Positions 1-8,768 of a stretch of DNA of 64,000 nt are shown here, one piece after another. The stretch is from Haematobacter missouriensis (GTDB taxonomy: Bacteria > Pseudomonadota > Alphaproteobacteria > Rhodobacterales > Rhodobacteraceae). The stretch is taken from contig NZ_JFGS01000013.1 of assembly GCF_000740775.1 (NCBI RefSeq), forward strand, positions 1 through 64,000, given 5' to 3'. The translations under genes and the position numbers were made by a program. Within the stretch, counting starts at the first letter, position 1; every line of letters begins with the position of its first letter. Below the pieces are notes generated by a model. It ran no database searches, was not told the origin of the DNA, and saw only the letters and a program-made list of their open reading frames with translations.

Positions 1-246
1 GCCTCCTCGGCCTCCGTCAGGATCGTCGAGTGCTGCTCCGACGGCCCGGTCTTCCTATCCTCGACCGTCGCGCGCTTGCGCCACTTCGCAACGGTCTCGG
101 GATTGATGCCCAGTTCACGGCTCAGCTGCGCGACCGAAGCTTGCGATCATTCGGGCCTGCCCTCGGACCGATGGCGGGCTGGCCCTCCTTATTGCTGCTC
201 TGACGGCGTGCGTGGTCGTGGCGCTGCCGTGACGAACTTGTCCCAT
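1..246 (-). pseudogene. IS481-type transposase N-terminal remnant, frameshifted and cut by window edge
   Basis: Read on the minus strand, the sequence starts MGQVRHGSATTT, which I recognise as the usual start of an IS481-like transposase. After about 20 codons the frame is lost. The expected helix-turn-helix part (LSRELGINPETVAKWRKRA, then EDRKTGPSEQHST) continues in another frame down to base 1. Roughly 40 unexpected bases lie between the two matching parts, so the copy looks inactivated by an insertion or rearrangement. The catalytic DDE core would lie left of the window. The family call rests on remembered family sequence. The frameshift is seen directly. Confidence 0.7.
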
Positions 247-574
247 GCGCCTCCTTCCATTCCAAAGAAAGAATCGCACCATCAAACCGGGGGGAGCAAA
301 CAGATAGGGCTTCGATAAGGTGCTCGGCGGCCCTTCGCCATGACCTTTCACCTTTGCCCGACCAGTATTCCTGTGCGGGATGTTCCAGCGCTACGTAAAT
401 CTGCGTTCGGATAACGCAGAGTGGCCGATCGGGGGGATCGGCACTGTCATGCCGGAGGGCAAATCAAAGCGCATCCAGAAAACGAATCTGCCTACGCGGC
501 AAGCATTTACCTGCTATGACGACGGTCAGTTCAGCACCGTGATATCACCGCGTACCAACCACGCTATACCTCTT
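247..574. other. Intergenic stretch beside IS remnant, no gene supported
   Basis: This stretch lies between the transposase remnant and the stop of the choloylglycine hydrolase-family gene. The short ORFs here have no recognisable protein features and overlap in several frames. The end of the insertion element should fall inside it, but I could not fix a terminal inverted repeat. Base composition moves from GC-rich towards AT-richer as it nears the hydrolase gene. Confidence 0.4.
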
Positions 575-1630
575 TTAGCTTTTGCCAAAATCAAAGGTTG
601 GAACCGGCTCGACCTTGCTTGTCACATTCCCGCTGAGGGAGAATATTTGTTGCTCGACAGCAAGTCCTTCCTCAGGCTTGCCCTCGCTATAGTCGAGCTT
701 TCCGTAGTCTACCCAAACGACATTCGGCGCATAAGTGCTTTCAAAGAAATATCGCTGATCACTGAAATCAATAACCGAGCGGAAAACAGTACCAGCCACA
801 TTCGGTCGGTTTGGATCCGGTGCGCCGAACGGCACCGAGACGTTACGGATAACGCTAAACAGATAGGCGACCGCCGTTTCCGGATTGGGCGCCGGCGGGA
901 GAGCCGTGACGTAGTAGGCTGCACGGACGAAGCGGTCCGCTGGCGTACGTTCGCCCGGCAACGCCTTGTCCCCGCCGAATGAGCGATATTGTTTCAGATT
1001 GGCGATCTGCTTGTCATATGTGGGCTCGTTGGTCATCACGATGAAACGGCGGTCGTGATAGACCTTGGCGTGTCCGCCAACATATTCGACCACCGCGGAA
1101 TCACCCGATTCATCCTCCAGAGATAGATGCAGCAGGGATTGCTTGCCGTTCGGAAAGACGATAGGCGCGATCTGGATGTCGTCACGCTCTATGGCGTCAA
1201 CCGCCTCTTGGACAGTGGCGAAATTATCGAGATAATATTGCAGCCACATCGCAATATTGAGGCCTGGACGCGAGGTGTCGCGCTCGCCGAAATCGGAGGC
1301 TTCGTCGGCCAGAAACAGCAAATGGCCGCTTAGTCCCTTCTCGTTCACGCCCTCATGCGTGCCGAGATCATAACCGGTGATCACGAAACTCCCGTATTTG
1401 GACGTCCATTGCAGCGGGTTTTGTGGCGTGAGGCCATTACGGACCAGGCCGCGTGGAAATTTGTGAAACTTGCTGTCAACCTTCTCAGTCCAATCTTGGG
1501 TTCGCCCCACATAGACTTGTCCCGGATTGCCATTCCACAATACGCGCGAACAGGCTTGGGCTGGTCCAGATGCCAGCGGCACCGTCGTAAGCCCAACAAG
1601 GGCTAATGAACCCAAAATCCTTTTCAACAT
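575..1630 (-). CDS. Exported choloylglycine hydrolase / penicillin V acylase-family Ntn hydrolase
   Basis: The 351-residue product begins with a signal peptide ending in PAQA. Cleavage there would expose Cys27 (CSRVLWNG) as the new N-terminus, the expected catalytic nucleophile of N-terminal-nucleophile amide hydrolases. Other family hallmarks are TQDW shortly after it (Asp), the MTNEP segment (Asn), and PADRFVRA (Arg). These enzymes cut linear amide bonds in bile salts, penicillin V or acyl-homoserine lactones; the sequence does not say which. The start is well placed behind AGGAGATTCAGG. The gene is visibly AT-richer than its neighbours and sits next to an IS remnant, which suggests acquisition by transfer. 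Confidence 0.85.
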   Translation of the reverse strand: MLKRILGSLALVGLTTVPLASGPAQACSRVLWNGNPGQVYVGRTQDWTEKVDSKFHKFPRGLVRNGLTPQNPLQWTSKYGSFVITGYDLGTHEGVNEKGLSGHLLFLADEASDFGERDTSRPGLNIAMWLQYYLDNFATVQEAVDAIERDDIQIAPIVFPNGKQSLLHLSLEDESGDSAVVEYVGGHAKVYHDRRFIVMTNEPTYDKQIANLKQYRSFGGDKALPGERTPADRFVRAAYYVTALPPAPNPETAVAYLFSVIRNVSVPFGAPDPNRPNVAGTVFRSVIDFSDQRYFFESTYAPNVVWVDYGKLDYSEGKPEEGLAVEQQIFSLSGNVTSKVEPVPTFDFGKS

Positions 1631-1787
1631 CCTGAATCTCCTAGATATATGTGTTTAGGGAGTTCGGGGTGAGAGGCGATAAGGAGCGACATCCAAGCAT
1701 CGTGACCGAGAACAACGTTGCCCCGCGGAGCAAAGTTCCAGACACCTCAGCAATCACCTGCAGGCGATGATGCTGGTTCGCCGGGTC

Positions 1788-2663
1788 TCATGCCTGCCGG
1801 ATGTTTAGTTGGTTCAGAGGGACTGGAAGCGTGACCGGCATGTTGTCGATGAGGCGGACATTCCCCGCCCAGGCGGCGACGAGAAGCCGCGCGGGAGTCC
1901 CCGGGCGGGCTTCTCCGAGTGTTTCCGCATCGCGTAGCTCAAGATATTCGATCTCCCCGAACCCCGCGGCGACGAGGCGCTTTCGCGCGTCCTCCAGCGC
2001 AGGAGCAGCGGGGGCGCCCGCTTCCACCGCCTGAGCAACGGCGGCGAGCGCATCCGGGAGGGCGGAGGCGATCTGGCGTTCCTGGGACGAAAGACGGAGG
2101 TTGCGGGAGGAGAGGGCGAGGGCGTCGGCCTCCCGCACGGTGGGGCAGCCCACGATCTCCACCGGCAGGTTCAGATCCGCCACCAGCCGCCGGACGAGGA
2201 GAAGCTGTTGCCAGTCCTTCTCTCCGAAGAAGGCGCGGTCGGCCCCGGTCATGGTGAGGAGCTTGGTCACGACCGTCGCCACGCCGTCGAAATGGCCAGG
2301 GCGATGCGCGCCCTCCAGCGGTTCGGTGACACCGGTGACGGACACGGTCGTGGCGAAACCCGGCGGATACATTTCCTCCACCTCCGGCACGAAGACCACG
2401 TCCACGCCGTAGGGGGCGAGAAGGGCGGCGTCCGCCTCCTCCGTCCGGGGGTATTTCGCGTAGTCTTCCGGGCTGTTGAACTGCCGGGGATTGACGAAGA
2501 TCGTGACGATAACCCGCTCGCACATCGCCTTGGCGGCTCGGACGAGGCTCAGGTGCCCGTCATGCAATGCGCCCATGGTCGGGATTACGGCCACCGTCTC
2601 TCCCGAGCGGCGCCAGCCCGCAACGCGGGGACGGAGATCGGCGGTGCGGCGGAGGATGGTCAT
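1788..2663 (-). CDS. panC: Pantoate--beta-alanine ligase
   Basis: The product joins pantoate and beta-alanine using ATP to make pantothenate, the precursor of coenzyme A, in the cytoplasm. The 291-residue protein shows the nucleotidyltransferase signature [10 protein letters not shown] at residues 28-37, a GEKDWQQL segment, and [10 protein letters not shown], the counterpart of the KMSKS loop. The frame stays open about 74 codons further upstream. I start at MTILRRT because the family begins there and AAAGG lies just upstream. It lies downstream of panB on the same strand, with an unusually wide 235-base gap that holds no recognisable gene. Confidence 0.95.
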   Translation of the reverse strand: MTILRRTADLRPRVAGWRRSGETVAVIPTMGALHDGHLSLVRAAKAMCERVIVTIFVNPRQFNSPEDYAKYPRTEEADAALLAPYGVDVVFVPEVEEMYPPGFATTVSVTGVTEPLEGAHRPGHFDGVATVVTKLLTMTGADRAFFGEKDWQQLLLVRRLVADLNLPVEIVGCPTVREADALALSSRNLRLSSQERQIASALPDALAAVAQAVEAGAPAAPALEDARKRLVAAGFGEIEYLELRDAETLGEARPGTPARLLVAAWAGNVRLIDNMPVTLPVPLNQLNIRQA

Positions 2664-2898
2664 GGACGAACCTTTGCGGAGCGGGGGTAAACACCGGTCG
2701 CGGCAGCGTTGTTGCGGTTTCCACGGATCGGGCAGGGCGTCCTCTCCCCCGAGTGCCGTGCAGGGCGAGGCGCGGCGCGCAACACCGCCGGCCCGTCGTG
2801 TGAAACGTGGGGGGGCGGGACAGATATTGCGGGGCGACAGCGAATTGGCCTGGCTTGCCGCCCGGTGGGAGGCGTCGCGCGGCATGTCAGGGCGGGGA

Positions 2899-3789
2899 TC
2901 ATGACCCGGCCTTGCCTGGGGCCGTTGACCTGCCTGTTAATCCGCCCGTGCCGGGAGCCTCGCTGGCGAAGACGTGTTCCGGCGCGGGAAAGCGGCGCGA
3001 CTGCACATCGGCTGCGTATTGCGCGATCGCCTCCGCGGCGCTCTCCCCAAGCTCGGCGTAGCGGCGGACGAACTTCGGGCGGAAATCGCCGAACAGACCC
3101 AGCATGTCGTCGATCACCAGCACCTGCCCGTCGCAGCCCGCGCTGGCTCCTATGCCGATGGTGGGAACGGCGATCTCTGCCGTGATCGCGTCGGCCAAGG
3201 TGCCGGGCACCTTCTCCAGCACCACGGCAAAGGCCCCGGCCTCCGCCAGGGCGGCGGCATCGGCGCGGACGCGGGCCGCATCCCCGCCGCGGCCCTGCAC
3301 GCGGTATCCGCCCAGAGCGTTGACGGACTGCGGCGTCAGGCCGACGTGGCCCATCACCGGGATGCCGCGCGCCGTCAGGAATGCGACGGTTTCTGCCATG
3401 TGGAGACCGCCCTCCAGCTTCACCGCCTGTGCGCCGGTTTCCGCCATGAGGCGAGCGGCGTTGCGGAAGGCCTGCGCGGGGGTTTCTTCGTAGCTCCCGA
3501 AGGGCATGTCCACCACCAGCGCCGCCCGCTCCACCCCGCGCGCCACCGCCTGCCCGTGCAGGATCATCATCTCCATCGTGACGCCAAGGGTGGAAGGCAT
3601 GCCATGGAGCACCATGCCCACGCTGTCACCGACAAGGATGAGATCGGCCTCCCTGTCCACCAGACGGGCCATGGGAGTGGTATAGGCGGTGAGGCAGACA
3701 ACGGGCGTACCGCCCTTGCGGGCGCGGATGTCGCTCGGCGTCAGGCGGCGGGCGCCATACGGTGCGGGTGTCTGTGGTGTGGCGCTCAT
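2899..3789 (-). CDS. panB: 3-methyl-2-oxobutanoate hydroxymethyltransferase
   Basis: This enzyme performs the first committed step of pantothenate synthesis, adding a hydroxymethyl group from methylenetetrahydrofolate to alpha-ketoisovalerate. The 296-residue product carries the family core: [14 protein letters not shown] near the N-terminus, [12 protein letters not shown] (magnesium-binding Asp), VKLEGG, and GHVGLTPQS. The start at MSATPQT follows GGGAGAGG; the longer open frame upstream is non-homologous. It precedes panC, so the two very probably form one transcription unit. It is divergent from ybaK across about 157 bases. Confidence 0.95.
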   Translation of the reverse strand: MSATPQTPAPYGARRLTPSDIRARKGGTPVVCLTAYTTPMARLVDREADLILVGDSVGMVLHGMPSTLGVTMEMMILHGQAVARGVERAALVVDMPFGSYEETPAQAFRNAARLMAETGAQAVKLEGGLHMAETVAFLTARGIPVMGHVGLTPQSVNALGGYRVQGRGGDAARVRADAAALAEAGAFAVVLEKVPGTLADAITAEIAVPTIGIGASAGCDGQVLVIDDMLGLFGDFRPKFVRRYAELGESAAEAIAQYAADVQSRRFPAPEHVFASEAPGTGGLTGRSTAPGKAGS

Positions 3790-3946
3790 CCTCTCCCCCC
3801 GGAAGGCGTCGTATTTGGCGCGCATCCTCCCCAAGTTCAGCGAGATGGCAAGGATTTTCTGTGGATGCGAACGGGAGAGGGGATCTGTGACGGCTTTTCC
3901 GGCCTTGCGCCGCGCGCTAGGCTCCGCCCGCAGAACGGAGAAGACG

Positions 3947-4420
3947 ATGAGCACAGCCACCCCCGCGACGCAGGCGCTGAAACGTGCAGGGGTCGCCTTT
4001 CGCATGATCGAATATGACTACGTCGCAGGGCAGGACCGGATCGGCCTGCATGCCGCGGAAGCCATCGGTGTGCCGCCCGGGCGGGTTCTGAAAACGTTGA
4101 TGGTGGAGGTGGACGGCAGGCCCGCCTGCGCCGTCATACCTTCGGACAGGAGCCTGTCGATGAAGAGGGTGGCGGCGGCGTTCGGGGGGAAATCCGCCCA
4201 TATGATGCCGCCGGAGAAGGCGGAGCGGATGACCGGCTTTCACACCGGCGGGATCAGCCCCTTCGGCCAGAAGCGCCCCGTGCCGGTCGCGTTCGAGGAG
4301 ACGGCGGAGGCGGAGGAGGTGGTGATAAACGGTGGCCGGCGGGGGCTGATGGTGGCGCTGGCCTATGCCGACGCCTTGAGGGTGGCGGAGGCGACGGCGC
4401 GTCCCCTTATCGCCGAGTGA
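3947..4420 (+). CDS. ybaK: Cys-tRNA(Pro) deacylase, YbaK/EbsC family
   Basis: The 157-residue product is the usual size for YbaK, a cytoplasmic editing domain that hydrolyses cysteine wrongly attached to tRNA(Pro) by prolyl-tRNA synthetase. The family pattern is present: [19 protein letters not shown] at the start, GRVLKTLMV, the conserved lysine-bearing segment [15 protein letters not shown], and [12 protein letters not shown]. An ATG start at MSTATPATQ is chosen over a longer open frame because homology begins there and ACGGAGAAG precedes it. It is transcribed away from panB, and nothing links it functionally to pantothenate synthesis. Confidence 0.9.
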   Translation: MSTATPATQALKRAGVAFRMIEYDYVAGQDRIGLHAAEAIGVPPGRVLKTLMVEVDGRPACAVIPSDRSLSMKRVAAAFGGKSAHMMPPEKAERMTGFHTGGISPFGQKRPVPVAFEETAEAEEVVINGGRRGLMVALAYADALRVAEATARPLIAE

Positions 4421-4462
4421 TCGCCAGGAGGACGATGGCGTGATCCTTACGGCGGCGCGCTG

Positions 4463-4627
4463 CTATTGCGGAAGCGCGCCGCAGAAGCCCCCCGTCGCTG
4501 CTACGCCAGAGCCGAGCGCGATGACGGGCGGCGCCTTGTAGGGGTTCAGCGCGGCGGTCGCATGGTCGAAGAACAGCAGCCCGGCAAGCAGGGCGATGAC
4601 GATGCCAGCGGTGAGACGGCGGGTCAT
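4463..4627 (-). CDS. Small exported or membrane-anchored protein of 54 residues, function unknown
   Basis: This short frame starts with an ATGA overlap on the stop of the YeeE gene, so translation is probably coupled. The product has a positively charged start (MTRRL), a hydrophobic stretch to about residue 26 and an ATA-A site that could be cut by signal peptidase. A mature part of some 28 residues would remain, with glycine/alanine-rich sequence and a single Cys near the end (FCGALPQ). I do not recognise a family. Position in a sulfur-handling operon and the lone near-terminal Cys make a role in sulfur transfer conceivable, but this is inference only. Confidence 0.6.
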   Translation of the reverse strand: MTRRLTAGIVIALLAGLLFFDHATAALNPYKAPPVIALGSGVAATGGFCGALPQ

Positions 4628-5766
4628 CTGCGGGCCTCCAGCCCGACGAGGGGCCTCAGTTTCACACCCAGGCAGGATCCCGCGAACCCTGCCGCGAACC
4701 ATGCCCAGCCGTGCAGGCTCCCCGTCGAGATGCCCGAGAAGAAGGCCCCCACGTTGCAGCCGAAGGCAAGGCGGGAGGAATAGCCGAGCAGCAGCCCTGC
4801 CACGACAGCCGCACCCCAGGCCCGGGCGGGCAGTTTCGGCAGCGGCTGCGAAAGGCCGTGCCTGCGCCATGCGGCCACCAGAAACGCGCCGAGGATGATG
4901 CCGATATTGGTGAGCGAGGTGACATCGGTCAGAATGCTTGCCTGAAGCCGCGCCGCATTTCCCGGTGCACCCCAGAAGCCGTTGCCCGACAGGTCCGCGC
5001 CGAGGGCGACCGCCCCTTTCGCCGCCCAGAGGCCGAGGCCGTAGACCACGCCCCAGGGCTGGCCCGCGACGACGAGGTTGGCCACGGCCAGAGCCGCCAG
5101 CAGGAGGGCTGCGACGATCAGACGGGGCGGCAGCCCGCGCGTGCCGGGCTTGCCGATGAGAAAGACCAGCAGCGCCACGGCGGCGAGCAGGCCCAGCGTC
5201 ACCATTAGTCCGCCTGTCCCGTGGAGCACGATGATGGGCAGCGCGCCGAGATCGGTCCACCACAGCAGATGCGCCGCCCCGAAGAAGCTGCCGAGACAGA
5301 AGAAGGGCAGGGCCACGAGGCTCACCGCGTTGCCGCTGCCGGCATTGACGAGCGTTCCCGAGCCGCAGCCGAGGATCACCTGCATCGCCGCGCCAAAGAC
5401 GAAGGCCCCGCCGATCATCGCCCAACCGACGGGCGCTTCCGCCCCGCCAATCTCTCCCGGATGGGATTGCAGGAGCGGGAAGGCGACGACGGCAACAAGG
5501 CCTATGGCCAGCAGTTGCGCCAGAAGGCCCGCAGGCTCCCGCCGCAGGATCATGGCGCGCCACGGCCCGGCAAAGCCGAAGTGCAGACCTTCGAGCGTGA
5601 TGCCGAAGCCCAGCCCGATGGCAAGCAGCAGCCCGTATCGCGCGCCCGCAAACAGCGACACGGCAAAGACCGCCGCCAGTGCGGCGAGGATGAGCAGAAG
5701 GCGCTTCGCCCCTTCCCCGGCGGGGGAGGACGCGCCTGCGAGATGGCCGGAGGCGAGGGCCATCAC
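4624..5766 (-). CDS. YeeE/YedE-family sulfur-compound membrane transporter
   Basis: The 380-residue, strongly hydrophobic protein has many membrane segments and the two repeated cysteine signatures of this family: LGCGSGTLVNAGSGN in the first half and AFGCNVGAFFSG in the second. In characterised members (thiosulfate uptake by YeeE) such cysteines sit in the conduction path. Its start overlaps the stop of the upstream rhodanese gene by four bases, and its own stop overlaps the start of a 54-residue protein. The operon rhodanese-YeeE-small protein points to periplasmic sulfur handling coupled to uptake. The exact substrate is not shown by sequence. Confidence 0.88.
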   Translation of the reverse strand: MMALASGHLAGASSPAGEGAKRLLLILAALAAVFAVSLFAGARYGLLLAIGLGFGITLEGLHFGFAGPWRAMILRREPAGLLAQLLAIGLVAVVAFPLLQSHPGEIGGAEAPVGWAMIGGAFVFGAAMQVILGCGSGTLVNAGSGNAVSLVALPFFCLGSFFGAAHLLWWTDLGALPIIVLHGTGGLMVTLGLLAAVALLVFLIGKPGTRGLPPRLIVAALLLAALAVANLVVAGQPWGVVYGLGLWAAKGAVALGADLSGNGFWGAPGNAARLQASILTDVTSLTNIGIILGAFLVAAWRRHGLSQPLPKLPARAWGAAVVAGLLLGYSSRLAFGCNVGAFFSGISTGSLHGWAWFAAGFAGSCLGVKLRPLVGLEARR

Positions 5767-6698
5767 TTCGACCGGATCTGGTTCAGCAGGTTCTGGAGGA
5801 GGCCGGGCGTGTTCTCCATCGCGCCGCCACCCTGCGACCAGCCGACCATGCTGTCGGGATAGAGCTTCACATCGGGAAGCCCCGCGAGTTCGGACAGCGC
5901 GAACCAGTCCGTCGCGGCCCAGTGCCCGGTGTTGCAGAACGCCACGATCTCCTCGTCCCGCTTCAGGCCGAGCTTCTCAAGCACGGCTTCCGCGCCTGCG
6001 GGGTTGGTCACGGTCGTTGGACCGTCGAACCAGACGGAATGCGACACGTTCTCCGCCCCGGGCAGGGTGCCCGGTCGGGTCATCTGCGGATGCGCCTGGT
6101 CGCCCTTGAAGAACGCGGACGGGCGTGCGTCGATGAGACGGGCGCTTTCCTTGCCGTCAACGATGGCGGCGACATCCTGCGTATCGGCGAGCCAGCGGTG
6201 GGAGAAGGTGATTTCGACGTCGGAGGGGGTGGGCGTGTTGGCGCGCGTCTCCAGCGGTAGCCCTTCCGCCGCCCACGCGCCCTGTCCGCCGTTCAGGATG
6301 GCAAGCGGGCTGATGCCAGAGGATTTCAGTGTCCAGTACACGCGCGCGGCGGCGCCGAAATCGCTGTCGTCCTTGCCCTGATGCACGACCACCACGGGAT
6401 GGTCCTTTTTCAGACCCAGCGCGCGGAAGCGCTCTTGCAGCACGTCCTCCGGCACGAGCTGGCCGGGATTGTCCGCCGGTCCGCGGAACAGCGCATAGGG
6501 GGCGGAGATCGCGCCGGGAATATGCCCCTGCCCGTAGGTAGCGGCCTCCCTTATGTCGAGCACCGTGGGCGCATCGGACCCGGTGAGGGCCGTGTTCAGT
6601 TCGGCGGGCGTGACGAGCGGGCCGAAGGCCGGCGTCCCGGCCGAGACGATCGCCGCCCAGCCGATCGCAGCGAGAGCGGTGAGGGAAAACAGTTTCAT
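5763..6698 (-). CDS. Periplasmic two-domain sulfurtransferase (rhodanese family)
   Basis: The 311-residue product begins with a signal peptide (MKLFSLTALAAIGWAAIVSAG) and has two rhodanese domains. The first (about residues 30-150; TVLDIREAATYGQGHIPGA) lacks an evident catalytic cysteine. The second (about 180-300) carries the active loop CNTGHWA after IVAFC. It would move sulfane sulfur between thiosulfate or a similar donor and an acceptor in the periplasm. The start is at the family-like MKLFS; the longer open frame upstream is rejected. It is the first gene of a tightly overlapping operon with a YeeE transporter. Confidence 0.87.
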   Translation of the reverse strand: MKLFSLTALAAIGWAAIVSAGTPAFGPLVTPAELNTALTGSDAPTVLDIREAATYGQGHIPGAISAPYALFRGPADNPGQLVPEDVLQERFRALGLKKDHPVVVVHQGKDDSDFGAAARVYWTLKSSGISPLAILNGGQGAWAAEGLPLETRANTPTPSDVEITFSHRWLADTQDVAAIVDGKESARLIDARPSAFFKGDQAHPQMTRPGTLPGAENVSHSVWFDGPTTVTNPAGAEAVLEKLGLKRDEEIVAFCNTGHWAATDWFALSELAGLPDVKLYPDSMVGWSQGGGAMENTPGLLQNLLNQIRSK

Positions 6699-7042
6699 GG
6701 CGTCATTCCGCTGATGGGTTGGGATGGCAGCTGCCTTGATACCCATGTCTGCGCGGCGGCGCGGCTTGGCAAGACCGGTGGATCGCGGGGGGCGCGGGTG
6801 TGGAGCGGACAGGAGCCGCCCAGAGCCGCCTTGAGCGGAAGAAGGTTCCACTGTCTCACGGTGACTGCGGAAATTCTACCGGAAAGCCCATCAACAGTAT
6901 CAGATTGTCCTTTCTTGCCGTTATGCGGAACCTTCATGACCGTGGTTTTCCGGCTCTTGTATGCCTATCTCAATATCCGGGAGCCTTCCGGGGTTGCGCA
7001 TTCGCTGTCCGGGGACCACCCGCCCGACGGAAAGGAAATGCC
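6699..7042. other. Divergent intergenic region between sulfurtransferase and siderophore-reductase genes
   Basis: About 340 bases lie between two divergent start codons and should hold both promoters. I looked for a Fur-type or iron-rhodo-box palindrome near the siderophore gene and found no convincing one. A ribosome-binding stretch GGAAAGGAAATGCC is present just before the plus-strand gene. No further gene is supported. Confidence 0.4.
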
Positions 7043-8113
7043 ATGTTCACCGCGACCGCCCATGTGCCGCTCTCCGACCCCCTGCCGCTTATCGAGGCGC
7101 TCGCCGGGCACCTGCGGGAGCAGGACGTGACGCTTGAGCGGCAGGGGGAGGCGCTCCGCGCGCGGCTTTCCATGGGAGAGGCCCTGTTCCGGCCCGCAAC
7201 CGATGGGGTGGAGGTGGAGGCGCGCGCACCGGACCGCTCGGGAATGGAGGAGATGGTGGATTTCATCGCCTCTCACCTGCTGGAATTCTGCGTGACGGAG
7301 CATCCGGTGATCCGATGGACCGGCGCGGCGGAGGTAGGCACGCTCTACGCGGACTTCCGCGAGATGACCGTCGCCGGGGTGGCGCGGCTTGGGGACTGGC
7401 GGCGCTTTACGTTGACCGGCAGCGATCTCGCGCGTTTCGCCGATCCGGAGGCTCCCTACGGGCGGTTCCATTTCCCGCCCGAGGGCATGGCGCCGCGCTG
7501 GCCCAAGGCAGGACCTGACGGGCTGCCGTTGCCGGTGGATCCGGCCTGGCGCCCGGCTGTCCGCCGTCATGCGATCCGCAGCGTTGAGCCGGATGCGGGC
7601 GTCATCGAGTTGGACATCCTGTTGCACGAAGGCGGCGGGGCTGGTGCTGAATGGGCCCGCTGGGCGCGCAAGGGTGACCGCTGCGGCCTCTCCGGCCCGG
7701 AGACAGAGCCTGCGGTTCCCGCGCTCCGCGCGGCGGAGAACGTGACGTTGGCGGGCGATGCCGCCGCACGTCCGGTGATCCAGCGGCTACTGGAGGTGCT
7801 GCGCCCGGATGCGCGTGGCGTGGTGCTGCTGGAGGGCGAAGGCCCGCCGCTGGAGAACGCCCCGCAAGCTGTGCAGATCCGGCAGGTTGCGGCGCTGCTC
7901 CCCGCGCTTCGCGAGGCGGCTGACAGCGGCGTGCTCTGGGCGGGCGCCGAAGCGGGCGCCGCGCAGGAGATCCGTCTGTGGCTGGCGGAACATCCACAGG
8001 TGGCCGGGGAGGTGCACGACCTCTGGCAGCGAGGTGTCAGCGCAGGCAACACCAACCCCGCGCGCGACTTCCCCGCCGGGGCGAAATGGCGCCCGCGCGG
8101 CCAACGGGTCTAA
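7043..8113 (+). CDS. DUF2218 + siderophore-interacting protein (ferric-siderophore reductase type)
   Basis: The 356-residue product joins an N-terminal DUF2218 domain (about residues 1-88) to a siderophore-interacting flavoprotein of the ViuB/FsqB type. The latter shows RRFTLTG, a DPEAPYGRFHFPPEG segment, VRRHAIRSVEPDAGVIELDILLHE, the GAGAEWARWARKGD motif for FAD binding, and a C-terminal NAD(P)H-type half. Such enzymes release iron from ferric siderophores by reduction in the cytoplasm. The start is set by AAAGGA before ATGTTCACC. The reading frame closes with TAA 45 bases before a very long octanucleotide repeat. No siderophore receptor or transporter is adjacent. Confidence 0.88.
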   Translation: MFTATAHVPLSDPLPLIEALAGHLREQDVTLERQGEALRARLSMGEALFRPATDGVEVEARAPDRSGMEEMVDFIASHLLEFCVTEHPVIRWTGAAEVGTLYADFREMTVAGVARLGDWRRFTLTGSDLARFADPEAPYGRFHFPPEGMAPRWPKAGPDGLPLPVDPAWRPAVRRHAIRSVEPDAGVIELDILLHEGGGAGAEWARWARKGDRCGLSGPETEPAVPALRAAENVTLAGDAAARPVIQRLLEVLRPDARGVVLLEGEGPPLENAPQAVQIRQVAALLPALREAADSGVLWAGAEAGAAQEIRLWLAEHPQVAGEVHDLWQRGVSAGNTNPARDFPAGAKWRPRGQRV

Positions 8114-8157
8114 GGCATTTCCTCTTGCGCAGGCCTACAGTATGCGGGAGCCGCATC

Positions 8158-8674
8158 GTCGGCAGGTCGGCAGGTCGGCAGGTCGGCAGGTCGGCAGGTC
8201 GGCAGGTCGGCAGGTCGGCAGGTCGGCAGGTCGGCAGGTCGGCAGGTCGGCAGGTCGGCAGGTCGGCAGGTCGGCAGGTCGGCAGGTCGGCAGGTCGGCA
8301 GGTCGGCAGGTCGGCAGGTCGGCAGGTCGGCAGGTCGGCAGGTCGGCAGGTCGGCAGGTCGGCAGGTCGGCAGGTCGGCAGGTCGGCAGGTCGGCAGGTC
8401 GGCAGGTCGGCAGGTCGGCAGGTCGGCAGGTCGGCAGGTCGGCAGGTCGGCAGGTCGGCAGGTCGGCAGGTCGGCAGGTCGGCAGGTCGGCAGGTCGGCA
8501 GGTCGGCAGGTCGGCAGGTCGGCAGGTCGGCAGGTCGGCAGGTCGGCAGGTCGGCAGGTCGGCAGGTCGGCAGGTCGGCAGGTCGGCAGGTCGGCAGGTC
8601 GGCAGGTCGGCAGGTCGGCAGGTCGGCAGGTCGGCAGGTCGGCAGGTCGGCAGGTCGGCAGGTCGGCAGGTCGG
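8158..8674. repeat. Perfect tandem array of an 8-bp unit (GGCAGGTC), 64 copies
   Basis: From 8161 to 8672 the unit GGCAGGTC repeats with no visible interruption, 64 full copies in 512 bases, plus a few partial bases at both ends. Because 8 is not a multiple of 3, every plus-strand frame reads the same octapeptide cycle (GRSAGRQV) and every minus-strand frame reads DLPTCRPA. The array is therefore open in all six frames, and the long ORFs across it are not evidence of a gene. It lies between the siderophore-reductase stop and a decayed phage gene. Confidence 0.97.
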
Positions 8675-8768
8675 AGATTGGGTTCCTGCCGAGCGCACAT
8701 TTGCGATTACCTATCCGATATCAGCGCTTCGCAGTGATCTGCGGATGCGACTGCATAGGTTGGTTAAG

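Noticed and set aside
6699-7042. Fur box upstream of the siderophore-interacting protein
   Set aside because: No inverted repeat resembling a Fur or iron-rhodo-box site could be seen.
8158-8674. CRISPR array
   Set aside because: The unit is only 8 bp and there are no unique spacers; no cas genes are present.
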